Shown here: one piece after another, positions 22,623 through 35,300 of the stretch
Position numbering within the stretch: the first letter of the stretch is position 1
Layout of the letters: every line of letters starts with the position of its first letter
From: Rutstroemia sp. NJR-2017a BVV2
Taxonomy: Eukaryota > Ascomycota > Leotiomycetes > Helotiales > Rutstroemiaceae
Assembly (NCBI GenBank): GCA_002946415.1
Contig: NJPS01000042.1
Coordinates: forward strand, 62,001 to 126,000
Direction: 5' to 3'
DNA: 64,000 nucleotides
Notes under the pieces: model-generated
Told to the model about the DNA's origin: nothing
The model's database searches: none
Seen by the model: the letters and a program-made list of their open reading frames with translations, nothing else
Translations under genes and position numbers: made by a program

Positions 22623-25262
22623 TTAGTACACGCTATCGTCGTTGTCATCCATCCCTTGAGAGATCATAGAGGGTGTTGAAACGTCCGAAGCTTCCATGTC
22701 ATCCTCATAGCCTACAAGAGCTTGAGAGTGAAGTTGGAAGGATTCTCCCATGAGTTTGGTGATACTGCAAACTGTTAGCAAACTGTACTTTCTCAAAAAG
22801 GTAGATGTAAGAACTTACCCCCAGACAACAACTTCATCAAGCATACTACCCCAGACACGGGCAACTGTAGAGCTGAGCTTGGTGCTGTAACCGCCCACCA
22901 TATCATCATCAAAGAGAGCTCGGATCTTGTTGTACATGGCCATTTCTTCCTCGGTTGCGGGCTCCTCGTCATTTTCCAGGCGATAGAGCCACAAGCTGAG
23001 GATGACCATGAGATCCATACCGCATAGAGGATGTTCGATACTCCAGTTGGTGGCTGAGGTTCTGGCAACCCAGCGGATACCCTGAAGTGCGGCAGTCTCA
23101 ATGCAGTTGTAGCACTCTTGAATGACCTTGATCATCTCGCTGGAGCGCTTGACCTTGTCTCTGGCGTTGGACATTGCAGCGGCAACTTCATAAGGATCAT
23201 GGTATCTTAGCACTTCTTGTATGGATTTCAAGTCTACTTCAAGACGTGCACGGGCGTTGCGGAACAATGCCATGGCGTTGAATATCAATGGGTGCCCTTT
23301 GTGAGGAGCACTCAAAGGAACGGCGACTATCTCGGGATCACACAGCTCAAGTGATTTCTCCCATGTTTCCAAAGCAAGGCGGAGCTTGAACTCTAAGACC
23401 ATATCCTGAAGAGCTTCAGGACTGCGCTTGTGATACCAGATCTCCAAGAAGAGAGCGTTGATCATGACGCGTGTAGCAAAGGCACTGTAGCGAAGGGATT
23501 CACCTTGGAACAAGTTGTCATGCGCCTCCATGAATGATGGGATTTGAGAGGCAGTTAGATGTTCACGCCAGACAGCTTCATCACTAACGTTGAGGTTCCA
23601 CATAGCTTCAGTTGAAGGAAGCTGAAGATCTTCAAACTCGTTAAAGCTGATCGCAGGAGTGTGGTTGTAGGTCAGCGTCAATTGACCGAAGAAGATGTAG
23701 ACAGCATAGTATGTTCGACGGCAGCCCTCATCTTCAACCCATTCAGCTCGCGTTGGTGTGGCTCCTTCACGCGCATCAGTGCGAAGCTTAAGCTCGTAAC
23801 GGTTACCAGCAACCATGTTAGCCAACAGACTCTTGATTGAGCAGGCCCATTCCAAACCCTTTGGATCTCCACTCCAGCTTGCAAAGATCATGTTGAGGAG
23901 CGAGCTTTGCATTGTCCAAAGAGGACATTTGCGCGAGCTGAAGTTCTCTTTGTTCTGCAAGAACTGGTTCACAAGCACCTTTGAACCAATGTGCATCATG
24001 TATGCGTGGTCTTGATCGAATGCATACAAAGCGCCAATGGACAAAACCGCAAGGAGCAGAGGCGGTGATACCTGTGTGGGCTTGAAGGTTGATGGGTGCA
24101 AGAAGGGTAGGTGGTGATGGAACAGACTGAAGTAAGTCGAAAGGAACCTGTTCAACAATGCTAATGGTGGGAGGTGGAAGCCATCTGGGATCGCTCGCTC
24201 ACTGTCGTGGCCACGAATGTTATCCAAGATCATGTTTCGCTCATGGTCGCTCGCAACTTGAGGTGCCTTTGATGAAGCAGCTTCAGAGCGAGGCTGTATG
24301 GGAGACAACTGAGGGGTAGAAGCACCTGAAGGTGGTAACGAATCAATCATGGATTGCAAAGCTGGAACAAGGCCGTTGTAGCTTGGTGAAGCCTTGTGCT
24401 TGACGATGGGAGGCAGCTGATTTGGATGAGGATGCATTGTACCGCCACTTGTGAAGGACGCTTGCGAATCCTGGGAACCAGAAGCACCAGAAGTGATCGA
24501 GTGAGACTTGGGCTCCGTCACAGACTGCGGCATGAAAGAATCCCACTGAACCTGCGGAAGCGAGATGGCTCCCGAAGGATAAGTGACGGATGGCTCCATG
24601 AGGGTAGTACCATTTTGAGAGAAAGCCATTCCAGGTCTGTTCTCAAATGGTCCTACGCCTGCGTTGCGCATTGCTGCAGTCGCCTTGTGGTGGAGGTCGG
24701 TCATCAACATCGCGGCAGTCTCGAGATCAACCATTCCATCACTGCTGGCTTCGATTTGCTCCAGAGCAGATGTATCGATAGCGATGGCTGACTTGCTTGG
24801 AGTGGAAAGCGCGGTTGCTTTTGGTCCTGCACGTCGTTTAATATCACTATGTAAGGGGACACCTCCATCTTTAGCGTGTACAGTTCGGTCGTGTCGAAGT
24901 AACAAGTCGCGTCGCACAAAGGTACTTCTACACTTCATGCATTTGAATGGACGTTCTTTCGTATCTGCAGCAGTGATGATAATGTTAGTGTGAGTACTTG
25001 GTATGGATGGTTGAAGGAAAGAGAGGCGTTGTCGCGATGGAAGGCAAATGACCACCCACGCGACTCCGGCACGAAAAGAGGGGAAAGGAGATCAAAAGTA
25101 CTTACGTGATCGCTCATGTCTGCTACGATGTTCACTTCGGCTGAAAGCTCTATTACAGAACTGACACTTATATTTCTTCTCTGGGACAAGCGACGATGAC
25201 TTCCGTATCGTTGATGTTGATGAAGCCGCCGTGGGCAAGACGCTTATTGCTGCGACAGGCAT
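22623..25262 (-). CDS. C2H2 zinc-finger transcription factor with fungal-specific middle domain
   Basis: A nuclear sequence-specific regulator by family. Three exons (25262-25106, 24964-22819, 22764-22623; introns of 141 and 54 nt) give about 814 residues. Two adjacent C2H2 fingers (about residues 33-85) are split by the first intron inside the linker: CQFC...HRSRH, then KERPFKCMKC...RHDRTVH. Their FSRSEHRSRH and RRDLLLRH helices resemble the Adr1 type. A Ser/Pro-rich region follows, then a long helical domain (from about residue 300: FHLPPLALLNRFLSTYFSLFH, HLPFLHPSTF, RRTYYAVYIFFGQL), the fungal-specific transcription factor domain usually paired with Zn2Cys6 fingers. The end is acidic (EDDMEASD, MDDNDDSVY). 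The start ATG at 25262 gives a short Ser/Thr N-terminus before the first finger. The regulated genes cannot be read from here. Confidence 0.9.
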
Positions 25263-26353
25263 TGTGGCTGGAATCGATCGAAGTTTTCGAGGTCGGTTCC
25301 TGGTTCACAGATCGATGGTTGAATATCGTCTGGCTCGCGAGCGTGGGCGTAGGGTTTAAAGTGTGTACTGAGTATTGTTGGATGTAGTGTTCATTTGTTG
25401 ACTTCGTATTATTATCATATATGTGTGGGTTCGTTATGGGTGATGGCGACTGCCCTGGAATTCGCGAAGGACAGGTTCCTGCTGGAGTGAGCGTAGCACC
25501 TATCAACGATCGCGCGTCGACGAAAGACTGGAAGACTCGAAGAGGGGAAATAGAACGGGATTCTGAGAATCGCGAAAGGAAAGATTGATGGAATTAGATA
25601 AATGGTGATGGAGTTTGGATTTGGACGACAAAATGAGGGGTTAAAGGGAGATTTATTAAAGTCAAGAAAGAGAGTGAGGAGTCGATGGTGGGTGGAAGAG
25701 AAATAATGGAAGAGGGAACGAAGCGTGACAAGGGAAAAGGGAAAAGTGGGTTTGACTTGGGCCTAGCATGCCCCTCTTCTCTGGCTACCCAGCACACCTC
25801 CCAGCACCCAGCAGCTAGCACCGCACCCAGCACACACCTTCCGGCTAGTTCTAGTTTTACATCCTACGCACAATTATTGCACGGAGGGGACGTTTGGTAC
25901 CTTAATTACGGTACATTAATTGTGAATTCTGTCTTATTCTGCTAAGGGCGGCGCTGCTCCTCCAAATTGTTTATTGACCCGTTTTCAAGGTTTTTGAGCA
26001 AAACATAACTAGTTGCACGGGGGATCGCGCAGGTTCAGCTTGTTACTGCTTTTTGTGCTTTGGTTCTAGTCCTGCTGGTCTAGTTCTAGTTCTAGTTCTA
26101 GCTTGAGTGGTACTTTAGTACTTGTATAGCATAGGCTTCTTCCACTTTCCACTTCCCACTTCCACTTTCCACTGCACAGGTACGATACCAAGTACGCTCC
26201 TTCATAAGGTATAGCCAAAGTAGCGAGCGGGCGGGATTGTTTTCCGTGCACGATCGGAGATGCATTGGATCATACGGAGTAGTCGATTTCTGTAGATTGC
26301 CTTGGTTCACTGTCATCTTTGCGTGTGCATATGTCATCTACTCCATAGATTCG
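25263..26353. other. Upstream region of the zinc-finger regulator
   Basis: Presumed promoter and 5' UTR of the minus-strand regulator. It contains short direct repeats (ctagtt units near 26078-26102 and ccactt units near 26140-26174) but no gene I can support. Confidence 0.4.
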
Positions 26354-26695
26354 TCAGGACTGTAAACTAGCCATCCAGCACCAAATGGACATCAAAAGTC
26401 TCATGTTTCTCCGATCAGCAGTTGATTCATCACTCGAAGGAGTTGCGACTCCACTCTTTGCAAATCCGGGTACCGACGCTGGATTGTACCCCTCTCCAAG
26501 ACTCCCACAGTGCCTTTGTCGCTTCCCGACCACATTTGTCCGTCCAGACCGTTGGTATAATGGCTTACCGGCTTTTTCGATTGCTTGCTGATAAGTATTT
26601 GCATAACCCCCATTAATAGTGTGCGCAGTTGAGTTGTGCATAGACGCCGGGAAGGCAAGAAGTGAGGCTGTGGTAATTGCCAGCGCAACAATCAT
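26354..26695 (-). CDS. Possible small secreted protein (weak)
   Basis: A 113-codon ATG frame begins with a stretch that looks like a signal peptide (MIVALAITTASLLAFPAS). The rest is short, polar and Gly/Ser-rich with two cysteines, and its tail (WCWMASLQS) may be out of frame if a GTAAGC donor near 26570 is used. No family is recognised. It lies in a gene-poor gap. It could be a small secreted protein, or a chance frame. Confidence 0.25.
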   Translation of the reverse strand: MIVALAITTASLLAFPASMHNSTAHTINGGYANTYQQAIEKAGKPLYQRSGRTNVVGKRQRHCGSLGEGYNPASVPGFAKSGVATPSSDESTADRRNMRLLMSIWCWMASLQS

Positions 26696-28439
26696 CCAGT
26701 CTCACCAGCCACTCGCGCAGCCCAAGTAGGGCGGCGAGAAGGTTTAGCACATAAAGGGGCAACCCAAGGGAGGGGTATATCGTAGCTAAGAATAACGCGC
26801 GGAGTCATCAATTTCACCATATTTGTCGTTTATTGGGAGACTTAGAGCAAAAGGGGAAAGGCATATGCGTATCCAAATCAAAAATAACAAACCTAAGTGA
26901 CTTCTTCTTTTATGTCCACCTTTTCAACATCATCGACATCGAGGATTCACTGTCATTTTCCCACACGATGTCCCTCCATGTATCAGACAGACTTTCGTCA
27001 CCAGCGCGGGCGCACCCTTGCGCATTGGTCACTGGGACCTCGGGAATTTCGCATATTGGTCGGTTGTCTTCCCCTCATCGCGAGGCCTCAAAAACAATAT
27101 GAAAGAGCGGGGAGGGGTCGGTCGGTCTGTACAATTATGTACAGCGCAGAAAAGCAAAATGGCGGTCGAGGACACCTTCATTTGTTGTCAATTGTTGTCA
27201 CTGTTTACCAACGGGCCTCGAGCTTACTGCTTTTGTTCGTTCTGCACTCCATTTCTCACCGCCGATGCTTGCTTGCACATTCATTCGACAATGCCTGCTG
27301 CTTTTCAATGGATGTGGCATAAAACTTACGCTTCGTCCTATTTCAAGATTTGTGCGTTACTAACATTGGGCTAGTTCCTATTGGATGACTTTGTGTGCTT
27401 TGATATCCGTTTGTTTTGTTTCTTTTTCTTTTTCGTTGGAATTGATGCCATCAGTGCCACCACAGTGACCACACGCCACCACATCTCAATTGATGGTTTT
27501 TACGATCATGTCAGACAGATCCTTTTATCCCCATCGTCGTCAGACTTGACTGGAATTACCAAACGGACGCCAGGTAGACGGATACCGTAGTTTACCGGTC
27601 CCAAGCTAGAATTCCCCCTCGCTATTTTCTCGTACTAATATTTATCCCTACGGATGCTTCCCCGACGAACCCACTTACAGGAATAATCCCTGACTATCGT
27701 TCCATCTTGATGTGAAATGCACAACTTTTGGGGAGGGAATCCCGTCAAAGATGGAGGGGCACGTCGGGTGCGCCATCGAATGCTTACATTATGCTGATTT
27801 ACGGTGGGATGAATCTCACATCCCGCAGTTCACATCTTACCTGACTCAAGGAGGAAAGTAAATATTCTTCACATTAACGGTGAACGACTTCATGGGTTAT
27901 GGGGAACTCTTACGCAAGTACGGTGTGCACCATCCCGGTCATATTCCAGCCCCTCAATTGAAGCGAAGCATAGAAGCCCTGATAAACCTTCTATCGACCT
28001 TCCACTCCGGCGGGCCAGCATCTTTTTTCGGCTGTTGAGGCCGACCTCATCCCTCATTGAGGTCAATGCTGTCCGAAAATTTCTGTTCCATCGGGCGTTC
28101 TTGGAACAGAATGCTCTTTCCAACACAAGAATAAGTGGAATTCTCAAGGATTATGTCAATCTACCATGGCTTCCCCCTCCGCCTTGACAATTCAGTAAAG
28201 CGAGCAATGAAGACCAATGAAATCTGGTCAATTAAGACAGACGCGGGACCTGCGGATACTTTACTGAGGCCCAGGAGACGGAACTTGGGTTTTCATCTTA
28301 CTTGTATGTCTACTAATACGGGGGACGCCATCCGGTAGCATCTAACAAAGACGAGGATCGCCTTAACAAGGGGCCACCCATAATGTTTTGTCTAATAATA
28401 ATATGGGCATAAGGTTTAATTCGTCCATTGTCGACGGGC
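26696..28439. other. Gene-poor stretch
   Basis: No supported gene. Open frames on both strands (for example 26833-27374) overlap each other in several frames and show no domain or signal. Confidence 0.4.
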
Positions 28440-29180
28440 ATGTTAGAGTCTAGCACGCGGGCCTTGCCTTTACTAGAGCATACTTCACGTGGCAAGCTCA
28501 CCGCGTTCTTCAAGAGGGGTTCCAGAACTTCTCGTCCAACATGGGAATCTATTCACCGCCGTCGGCAAATTCACGCGATGATTATACGAATTGGCGAGGC
28601 AACTTGATTGCACAGTTCTCTATGAAAAGTGCACAGGACACTCTGGAGTAGCATTACAACACAATCTTACAGTATGCAAATGCGCACTCCACTTATGCCA
28701 CACAACTCAGACTTGAGATAGGTGCTAGTTGGGAAACCTCACCGCTGAGATTGTTACCGAGACAACAGTCGCATGATGAAGACCCTCATTCTCCAGTACT
28801 ACAACTCATCTCCACGCCCTTGCCCAAGTCAACGTGGTCGGGCTTGCCCGCTCAAAAGACTTGCTGTCCCGCAATGAGTTGGAAGGTCTCAATGTTCCAG
28901 AAATGATCGAGATTGTGAGGTTGCTCCCGGCCGAGTTAGGTTTGTTTCAATGCTTGAGATTAGACTGGGACATTGGTCAATTCAGACATTGACAACTCTT
29001 GATACTTTGAGTATTTGGAACGAAGCATCATCTTGAGCTCCTGAACATTTGTGCGTCCTCAATTGGGCCGTAGATACCATCAAGAGGGGGATCTCCATCT
29101 CGCGACAGCATTGGTCAGGCAAATAGTAAAGGGAACTAACAGAATAAACCAAGAGTTGTTGAAGAAAGTAAAAAGCCCTG
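28440..29180 (+). pseudogene. Remnant of a decayed protein-coding gene
   Basis: Protein-like sequence continues across stops and frame changes on the plus strand. One frame reads SRDDYTNWRGNLIAQFS, then an in-frame TAG at about 28647, then HYNTILQYANAHSTYATQLRLE and a DEDPHSP segment up to about 28795. A neighbouring frame then reads THLHALAQVNVVGLARSKDL and LNVPEMIEIVRLLPAELG up to about 28950. After further stops, YFEYLERSIILSS and HLATALVRQIVKGTNRINQE follow to about 29165. The mixture of coherent peptides with TAG and TGA interruptions is what a mutated gene leaves behind. I do not recognise the family. Boundaries are approximate. Confidence 0.45.
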
Positions 29181-32100
29181 AAGGATTTCCAGGCCCCGAA
29201 GTCAATTCGAAAAGCCGCTCACTTCATCCCACCACATCCCACGTCTGGTGGTAACCCTCATCTCATCTTATCGCAACCCCTCCATCATCCCCCTACCCAA
29301 ATAAAATTACATGTCCTCATTGTACCTCCACTCAGCTCCCCCAAAAACAGAAGGTCTCATTTTGCATTGCAATCAACAGGCACATCCATGCCCTCTTCTT
29401 TGTGAATTCCTTCGAATTTTGTTCCCTAAACTCCTTCTAGAAACTTTCTAGAAATGAAACGCTGCTAGCCAACCCCCCACCTAGACGAAACCGTGGTGTG
29501 TGTGTATGTAATATTAAAGTTGGTGCTCACCACTCCTATGTAAGGCGCACGCGCGAATTCCCAATGTTGCTTTTCTTTTGGCTTTGGTACCTGTACTTAC
29601 CGTACCTTTTTGTGTAAGTGGAATGTCGTATTACGTAGATGAGAACTAGAGGGGTGTAACGCTTATTGAGGTGCGTATAATTGTGAAGGAGGCGAGGGGA
29701 AACGAAAATAGTGTCAGAAACGCGATGAAGGAGGGGGTGGAATTTTTAGCAGATGCATATACCCGAGAGCACTCATTGGTCAGGGGCTGACCTCGCCGAC
29801 TCCGAAGATCATGGAGACTTGTGTATGAAAAGACAAAATACTTTGGTCGTATTGTTGTTGGAAGGGCTCATCTATATCTGCGAAACTATATGTTAAAAGG
29901 GAATCCTTGACCCCTTGAATCTAGAGCTCGGTTCGAGCCTTCCTCGGTCGGTCCGATAATCTCATGTACAAGAGGGGCACAATAGACTTTATGCTCGGGG
30001 AAGGCGGAGGGAACGGTCAGATATTATGCCATTAACAGATTCTCCCCGCCCGTTAATACTAAGTAATCAGCGAATTCCCGTTTACAAGATCTACAAGCCG
30101 CTCATCCGTTTTATCTGATGTCTGGTCTGGTTGTCAAATTCTTCTAGAAAGAGTCTTGGCGACCCTGGACTTGGAATAGAATCTGATATAGTGCACGTGA
30201 CTAAGTGTGATACCAGATCGAAGCAAAAGCAAGATCTAGGGTGCCATGCGTGGCAAGCATGCTGACTGGGTATAATTGTGTCTGCATTAAGCCTCGAGGT
30301 CTTTTGCGAACCAGTCGCATCATGTAAAGCTGCGAATTCATCTGGGGCGTTGGTGGAGTTAAGAGGTGTCGACGCCGTCTCGCAAAGTTGATCATCTCGA
30401 CGCCGTTGCCTATCTCCTATCTGCGAGAAACCTAACCACAGGTTTCAGACTCCTTTCTAACCTTCTGAGGATTACACTTTGTGACGGGTGAGATCTGTTC
30501 TTAGTAAGTGTGGGATGATGGTGTCGTACACGATGGCAGGCTAGAGATACAGTATAGGCAATATAGCATTCGTTATACCTAGGTACGAGGCAGAGAAGTG
30601 CCAAAGAGGCCAATATGCATGCTGCAATGGAGGATGACTGCCTTGGTCGATGGATGGTTTCGCCAAAATGATCTATATGGGGTAGCACACTCATTGAAGA
30701 ATTTCCCGAAGCAGCGCAAGGCTGCTCTACCAAATGCACGAATGCGAAAGCGTGGCAAAAATAGAATGATGATGCTGTTGATGTTGCTTGTCCCGTTACA
30801 GTGCGTCTGTCTCCCCGCGACAGCTTTACGACAAGAGCGATGACTTCTGCTTGAAACCACGAGGTGATCAGGCCAGCCACTTGGATGTACTTTGATCAAA
30901 TCAATGAGAAATTAATGGTAACTACTATACATGCCGGGATGGTGGAAAAAGCATTCCCACACACGAAAATCTCGGGAAAAACGCACTGATTATCTCCAAT
31001 CTCCGGCTAGATGGACAAACTGCTCGTTTCTAGGTATTATTTTCCACAGTCGATCAAGTCTTGGTGACTGTGTGCGATACTTCATAGCTGTGGTGTTTCG
31101 TTCGACGTTTGGTGTTTGGTGATAGATGTATCAATTATGATAGATTTCCTGTCATATGGGGCCGGTGTCTTGAATGGAGACCCGGTGGGCGATAAAGCTT
31201 CGGCCAGATTACTGAGGTGAATGCCAGCCGCAGCGGATGAAGTTACCAGAATCTTGGATTGAAGTCGAGCTAGAACCTTCACATAAAATATAGCCCCTTT
31301 CATGCACTTGGTAATGCACGAGGCAAATATGGCAAATATAGCAAATATCTAGGAGACGTGCGAGAGCTCTTTCCCATGAACTTCTGCTTCTTTATCCATC
31401 CGTATGTACTCGCAGAATTTTGGAGTTGTGCGCTAGTCCAGACTTCATCTCACCAAAGCTCTCCCCTCTCCCACTTTCAAAGATACATCCAAGTCTTCCT
31501 ATAGTTCAGTCCATGCCATATAATTTTACCCCAGCTGTTTTTCACAGTGAGACCCGACCCTGACACAAATCTCCACCCTCGCAACTCTGCCCATATACTA
31601 CGAAGTATCGGCAGACAGACCTCTTCCACACATCTTTTCGTTGCCGTTACGAAATACCTTTTCAGTATCCATTCAGTGTTCGGTGTTCATTCAGTGTTCA
31701 ACAACTTTGTCCGTCCATTCAACATTCAGCAACATATTCATTCTTTCATTTATTCTTTCTTTCCTTTCAGACTCCAGAGCCACCATAAGGTTACCTACAC
31801 GCCGACATAGCAATATCTTCTCCTCACAAATCATATCATTTACGAAATACGCTGCGGGAACGGGAATGAGAACGAGAACGAGATAGAGTTTGATCGCTGG
31901 TTCCAAAAACCTTTTTCAAGGAGATACTATCCTTGCAATACATGCCCTCCCAGCCTGACTTGACTCGGTGCTAGAGTTGAAACCCATTCGACCCCCAAAA
32001 ACCCACATTCCGAGCCTACTCCTGACCTGCGAATCTGTGATTTTGCGATAACAAACCAGAACCTTCTCGACGAAGCGTCACAGTTTCCCTCCAATTGATT

Positions 32101-32357
32101 TCATTGCATTCCACCTTTGGACGTATCGACGGTCGATTGTGCGGGTGGTGGAATATTAGCAAGCACTTCTCCTCAGTGATTCGATGTTCGAGAGATCATA
32201 ACCGCCCGAGCAACGTCCAATTATTTCCGACTTCAGCTGCAAGATAGACGAATTATTTTACCCCTCCTCAAGCTTTCTTCAACTACTTAACGCGCATACG
32301 ACTTGATGGCAGATCTATAAACTGCGTGCGTCTGGAACGGCTAACCATGAGTTGAAG
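29181..32357. other. 3.2-kb upstream region of the Ras GEF gene
   Basis: It holds the presumed promoter and long 5' leader of the cdc25-type gene, with short upstream ORFs near its end and an imperfect direct repeat (cattcagtgtt) near 31670-31700. A 156-codon minus-strand frame at 30410-30880 shows no domain. Confidence 0.4.
31942..32355 (+). promoter_or_regulatory. Four short upstream ORFs in the Ras GEF leader
   Basis: Four ATGs open short frames that end before the main start: 31942-31974 (10 codons), 32184-32201 (5 codons), 32306-32320 (4 codons) and 32347-32355 (Met-Ser-stop). The last one stops 2 nt before the main ATG at 32358. If the transcript includes them they should lower or gate translation of the GEF. 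Whether the leader is transcribed unspliced is not known. Confidence 0.5.
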
Positions 32358-35300
32358 ATGTTGATGACACAGCCCGCAGTTCCGGCATTATATTCAAACA
32401 ATACTCAACAATTTGAAGAACTTACAACTGTCCAGTCCAGTAACATCACCGCCTCGCTTTTACGATACACAGAGGACAAGCAACTGCACACATACGGCAG
32501 AGATACTTCCTCATCTACTATAACTTCGACAGATACTAATAATTTTCGGGCTGCCGCGAAACGCGCATCACCGCCACTGATGAACGGAATACTAGGTAAC
32601 GCGCCGCAAACGGTGATGTATGTGCGTGCGCTTTACGACTATGAGGCCGATGATCGAACCAGCTTGAGTTTCCACGAGGGGGATATTATACAAGTGATCA
32701 CACAATTGGAGAGTGGATGGTGGGATGGTGTTATAAATGGTGTGCGAGGATGGTTTCCAAGTAACTACTGCCAAGTGATACCAAGCCCGGAAGATGTCCT
32801 GGAAGGCACACCGAATGGAGTTGGCATGGGGATAGAAGGTGACCTGGAAGATGAGGAGGACGAGGAAGAGGAATTCGAGGAACACTATGATGATGATGCG
32901 GACGAGTCAGAACGCGACGAAATATCGCATGTGCCTGCAGGCGGAAGAAACACCAATGGACGAGCGGGCGCAGATTTCTGGATACCTCAAGCGACACTCG
33001 ATGGCAGATTGTACTATTTCAATACCGAGACTGGAGAAAATAGTATGGAACTACCCTTAGAGTCGCCGTCTTCGGGAACGGAAATGGGACCTAGGGATAG
33101 GATGAATGTGAACATACCCGAGAAGACAAGGCCACCGGCGGAGCTAATGGCACGAGGATACATCAACGAAACCGACGATGAGTCCGAAGGAAACTCTGCG
33201 TCTGAAATGGAAGGGGAGTCAATCATGCTTGCGTCCAAATCTTCATTCGTATGTGACCTCCGTTCTCCTGATTTGAGTAATTGCTAACCTATGCCAGCCT
33301 CGGAGGAAGCGCAGATCTCAGCTCTCTGACGGTATATCCCCAGCTACGTCGATGGATTCGATCAACGGTGCCTCTCCTGGCACACGCTCGCGCTCCGATG
33401 CTCTGAATACTCCGAACTTATCCTTGACTGCAATGCCAATAATGGGACCATCGACAACTTCCTTCACTAACACAACACTTGGCCAGCCACATGCTGCTAG
33501 CCTACCTCGGTCATTCTTTGACGATGGTACTGCCGCGCCGTTAACATGGAATAGGCTTGTCGCAAACATGAAGAAAGCTGTTGACCGGTATCGCGAAGCC
33601 ATTAATAACCACGATCGCTCGGAATATGTCCGCCGAGCCGAAGACATATCCGATCATCTTCGTCTACTACTTGCTGCTGGATCTGGCACTACCGATAACC
33701 ACTCTGGCCAACCATCTATCATTTCTACCAATAAAGCTTTATATCCCCACTTCAGAGATATGATGTCCAAGTTCTCAAAATTGGTCATCTCCTCTCATAT
33801 TGCTGCGTCAGACTGGCCGAATTCAGAATCTTACCAAAAATGTTTGCAAGAAGCAGACGGCGTTCTTTTGGGCGTATTTAGCTACGTCGAAGTCGCACGT
33901 CAACAACGAGGCGAGGATATTCCACGGCTATTACCAGGCTTTGTAGTGGGTAGCACAGTTGGTGGCAGCTGGCAGAACAATGGCCTTGGTTCCGGAGATC
34001 CACTGACATCAAATTTCCTTGATGAAGATGAGGGTGTCGTTGAGCCTTCGGCAATTCTCGATGCAAACCTGATGGAGAGATTGGATGATTTGAAGAGGAT
34101 GTTAACTTCTAGTATCCGAAAACTGGAGGAACATCTTGTCGTTACTGAGAAAATTATCTCTCCTTACAGACATGAACTTATTGGCAACAATGTCTGCTCG
34201 GCGGCCCAGAAAGTGCTGGAAATGTTCAAACCTTGGGTGTCCACTGTCGAATCGATTAACTTGGCGTCTCTCGGAAATACGTTCCAAAATCCTCAGCTGA
34301 TTGATTTTGCCAAACAGAAGCAAAGTCTGTATGATAATATTTCGGACTTGTTACTGGGTTGTCAGGCTGTAGCCGGTCCCTTAGGCGATGAATGGGCTGA
34401 AGTACGTGGAGAATCTCTAGAGGAGAGACTGAACTACGTCCGGACATGTGCGAGATCACTCGAAACAAATTCATCGCATATTGGCTTTTCGCTACAACTT
34501 CTCGGCGAGCTTGTACAAACAGCCATGCAGCATGCACCGCCTGTTCAGGACGAGAGGACGAAGAACTTGAGGAGAGGCGACAGCTTACCGAATGAGCGTC
34601 CCCACCAGCGGTCTGACTCTCGAAATCCTTTGTTACGTCCTGGACTTGCAGACATTGGCAAATCTCAATCTTATTCTGAGGGAAGCGATCCAACTGTTAC
34701 ATATCGTAAAGAAAATTCCAAAGTCAGGAAGTTCTTCGGCGAAGAGCCAATACGGCATGAAGCTCAAGATGAGACTCCGGATTGCTTGAAGCTAGATCAT
34801 GAAGACGACATTTCTTATGACACTAAGGCCTCGCCTCCTCAATTGAAGGGTGGTACACTTGTTGCATTGGTTGAACAATTAACTCGACACGACAAGTTGA
34901 GTTCGGATTTCAACAATACTTTCCTGCTGACATATCGTTCTTTCACCAATGCCCGTGAACTTTTTGAACACTTGGTCAAACGTTTCCAGGTCCAGCCACC
35001 GGAAGGTATGCCTGCTGGCGATTATGAGATCTGGGTGACGCGGAAACAGAAACCTATCCGTTTTAGGGTAGTCAACATTCTAAAATCATGGTTTGAACTC
35101 TTCTGGATGGAAGACCAGAGCGATGAGACAAAAGCTCTGATTCGAGACGTCTACACTTTTGCTCGGGATACAATCAAAGCTACCGAGACTCCTGGTTCGG
35201 GATCATTGATGACTCTACTAGAGCAAAGGTTACGGGGCCAAGAAGCCACAGCTAAACGATTGGTCTTGACTTTGAACCACTCCACTCCGCAACCTATTTT

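Noticed and set aside
26833..27374. Overlapping plus-strand frames (up to 141 codons)
   Set aside because: Three frames are open over the same bases and none has a domain.
29930..29975. GGTTCGAGCC, resembling a tRNA T-loop
   Set aside because: The flanking bases do not form a five-pair T stem or any anticodon arm upstream.
30410..30880. 156-codon minus-strand frame
   Set aside because: Irregular composition, no domain, overlapped by another open frame on the same strand; treated as non-coding.
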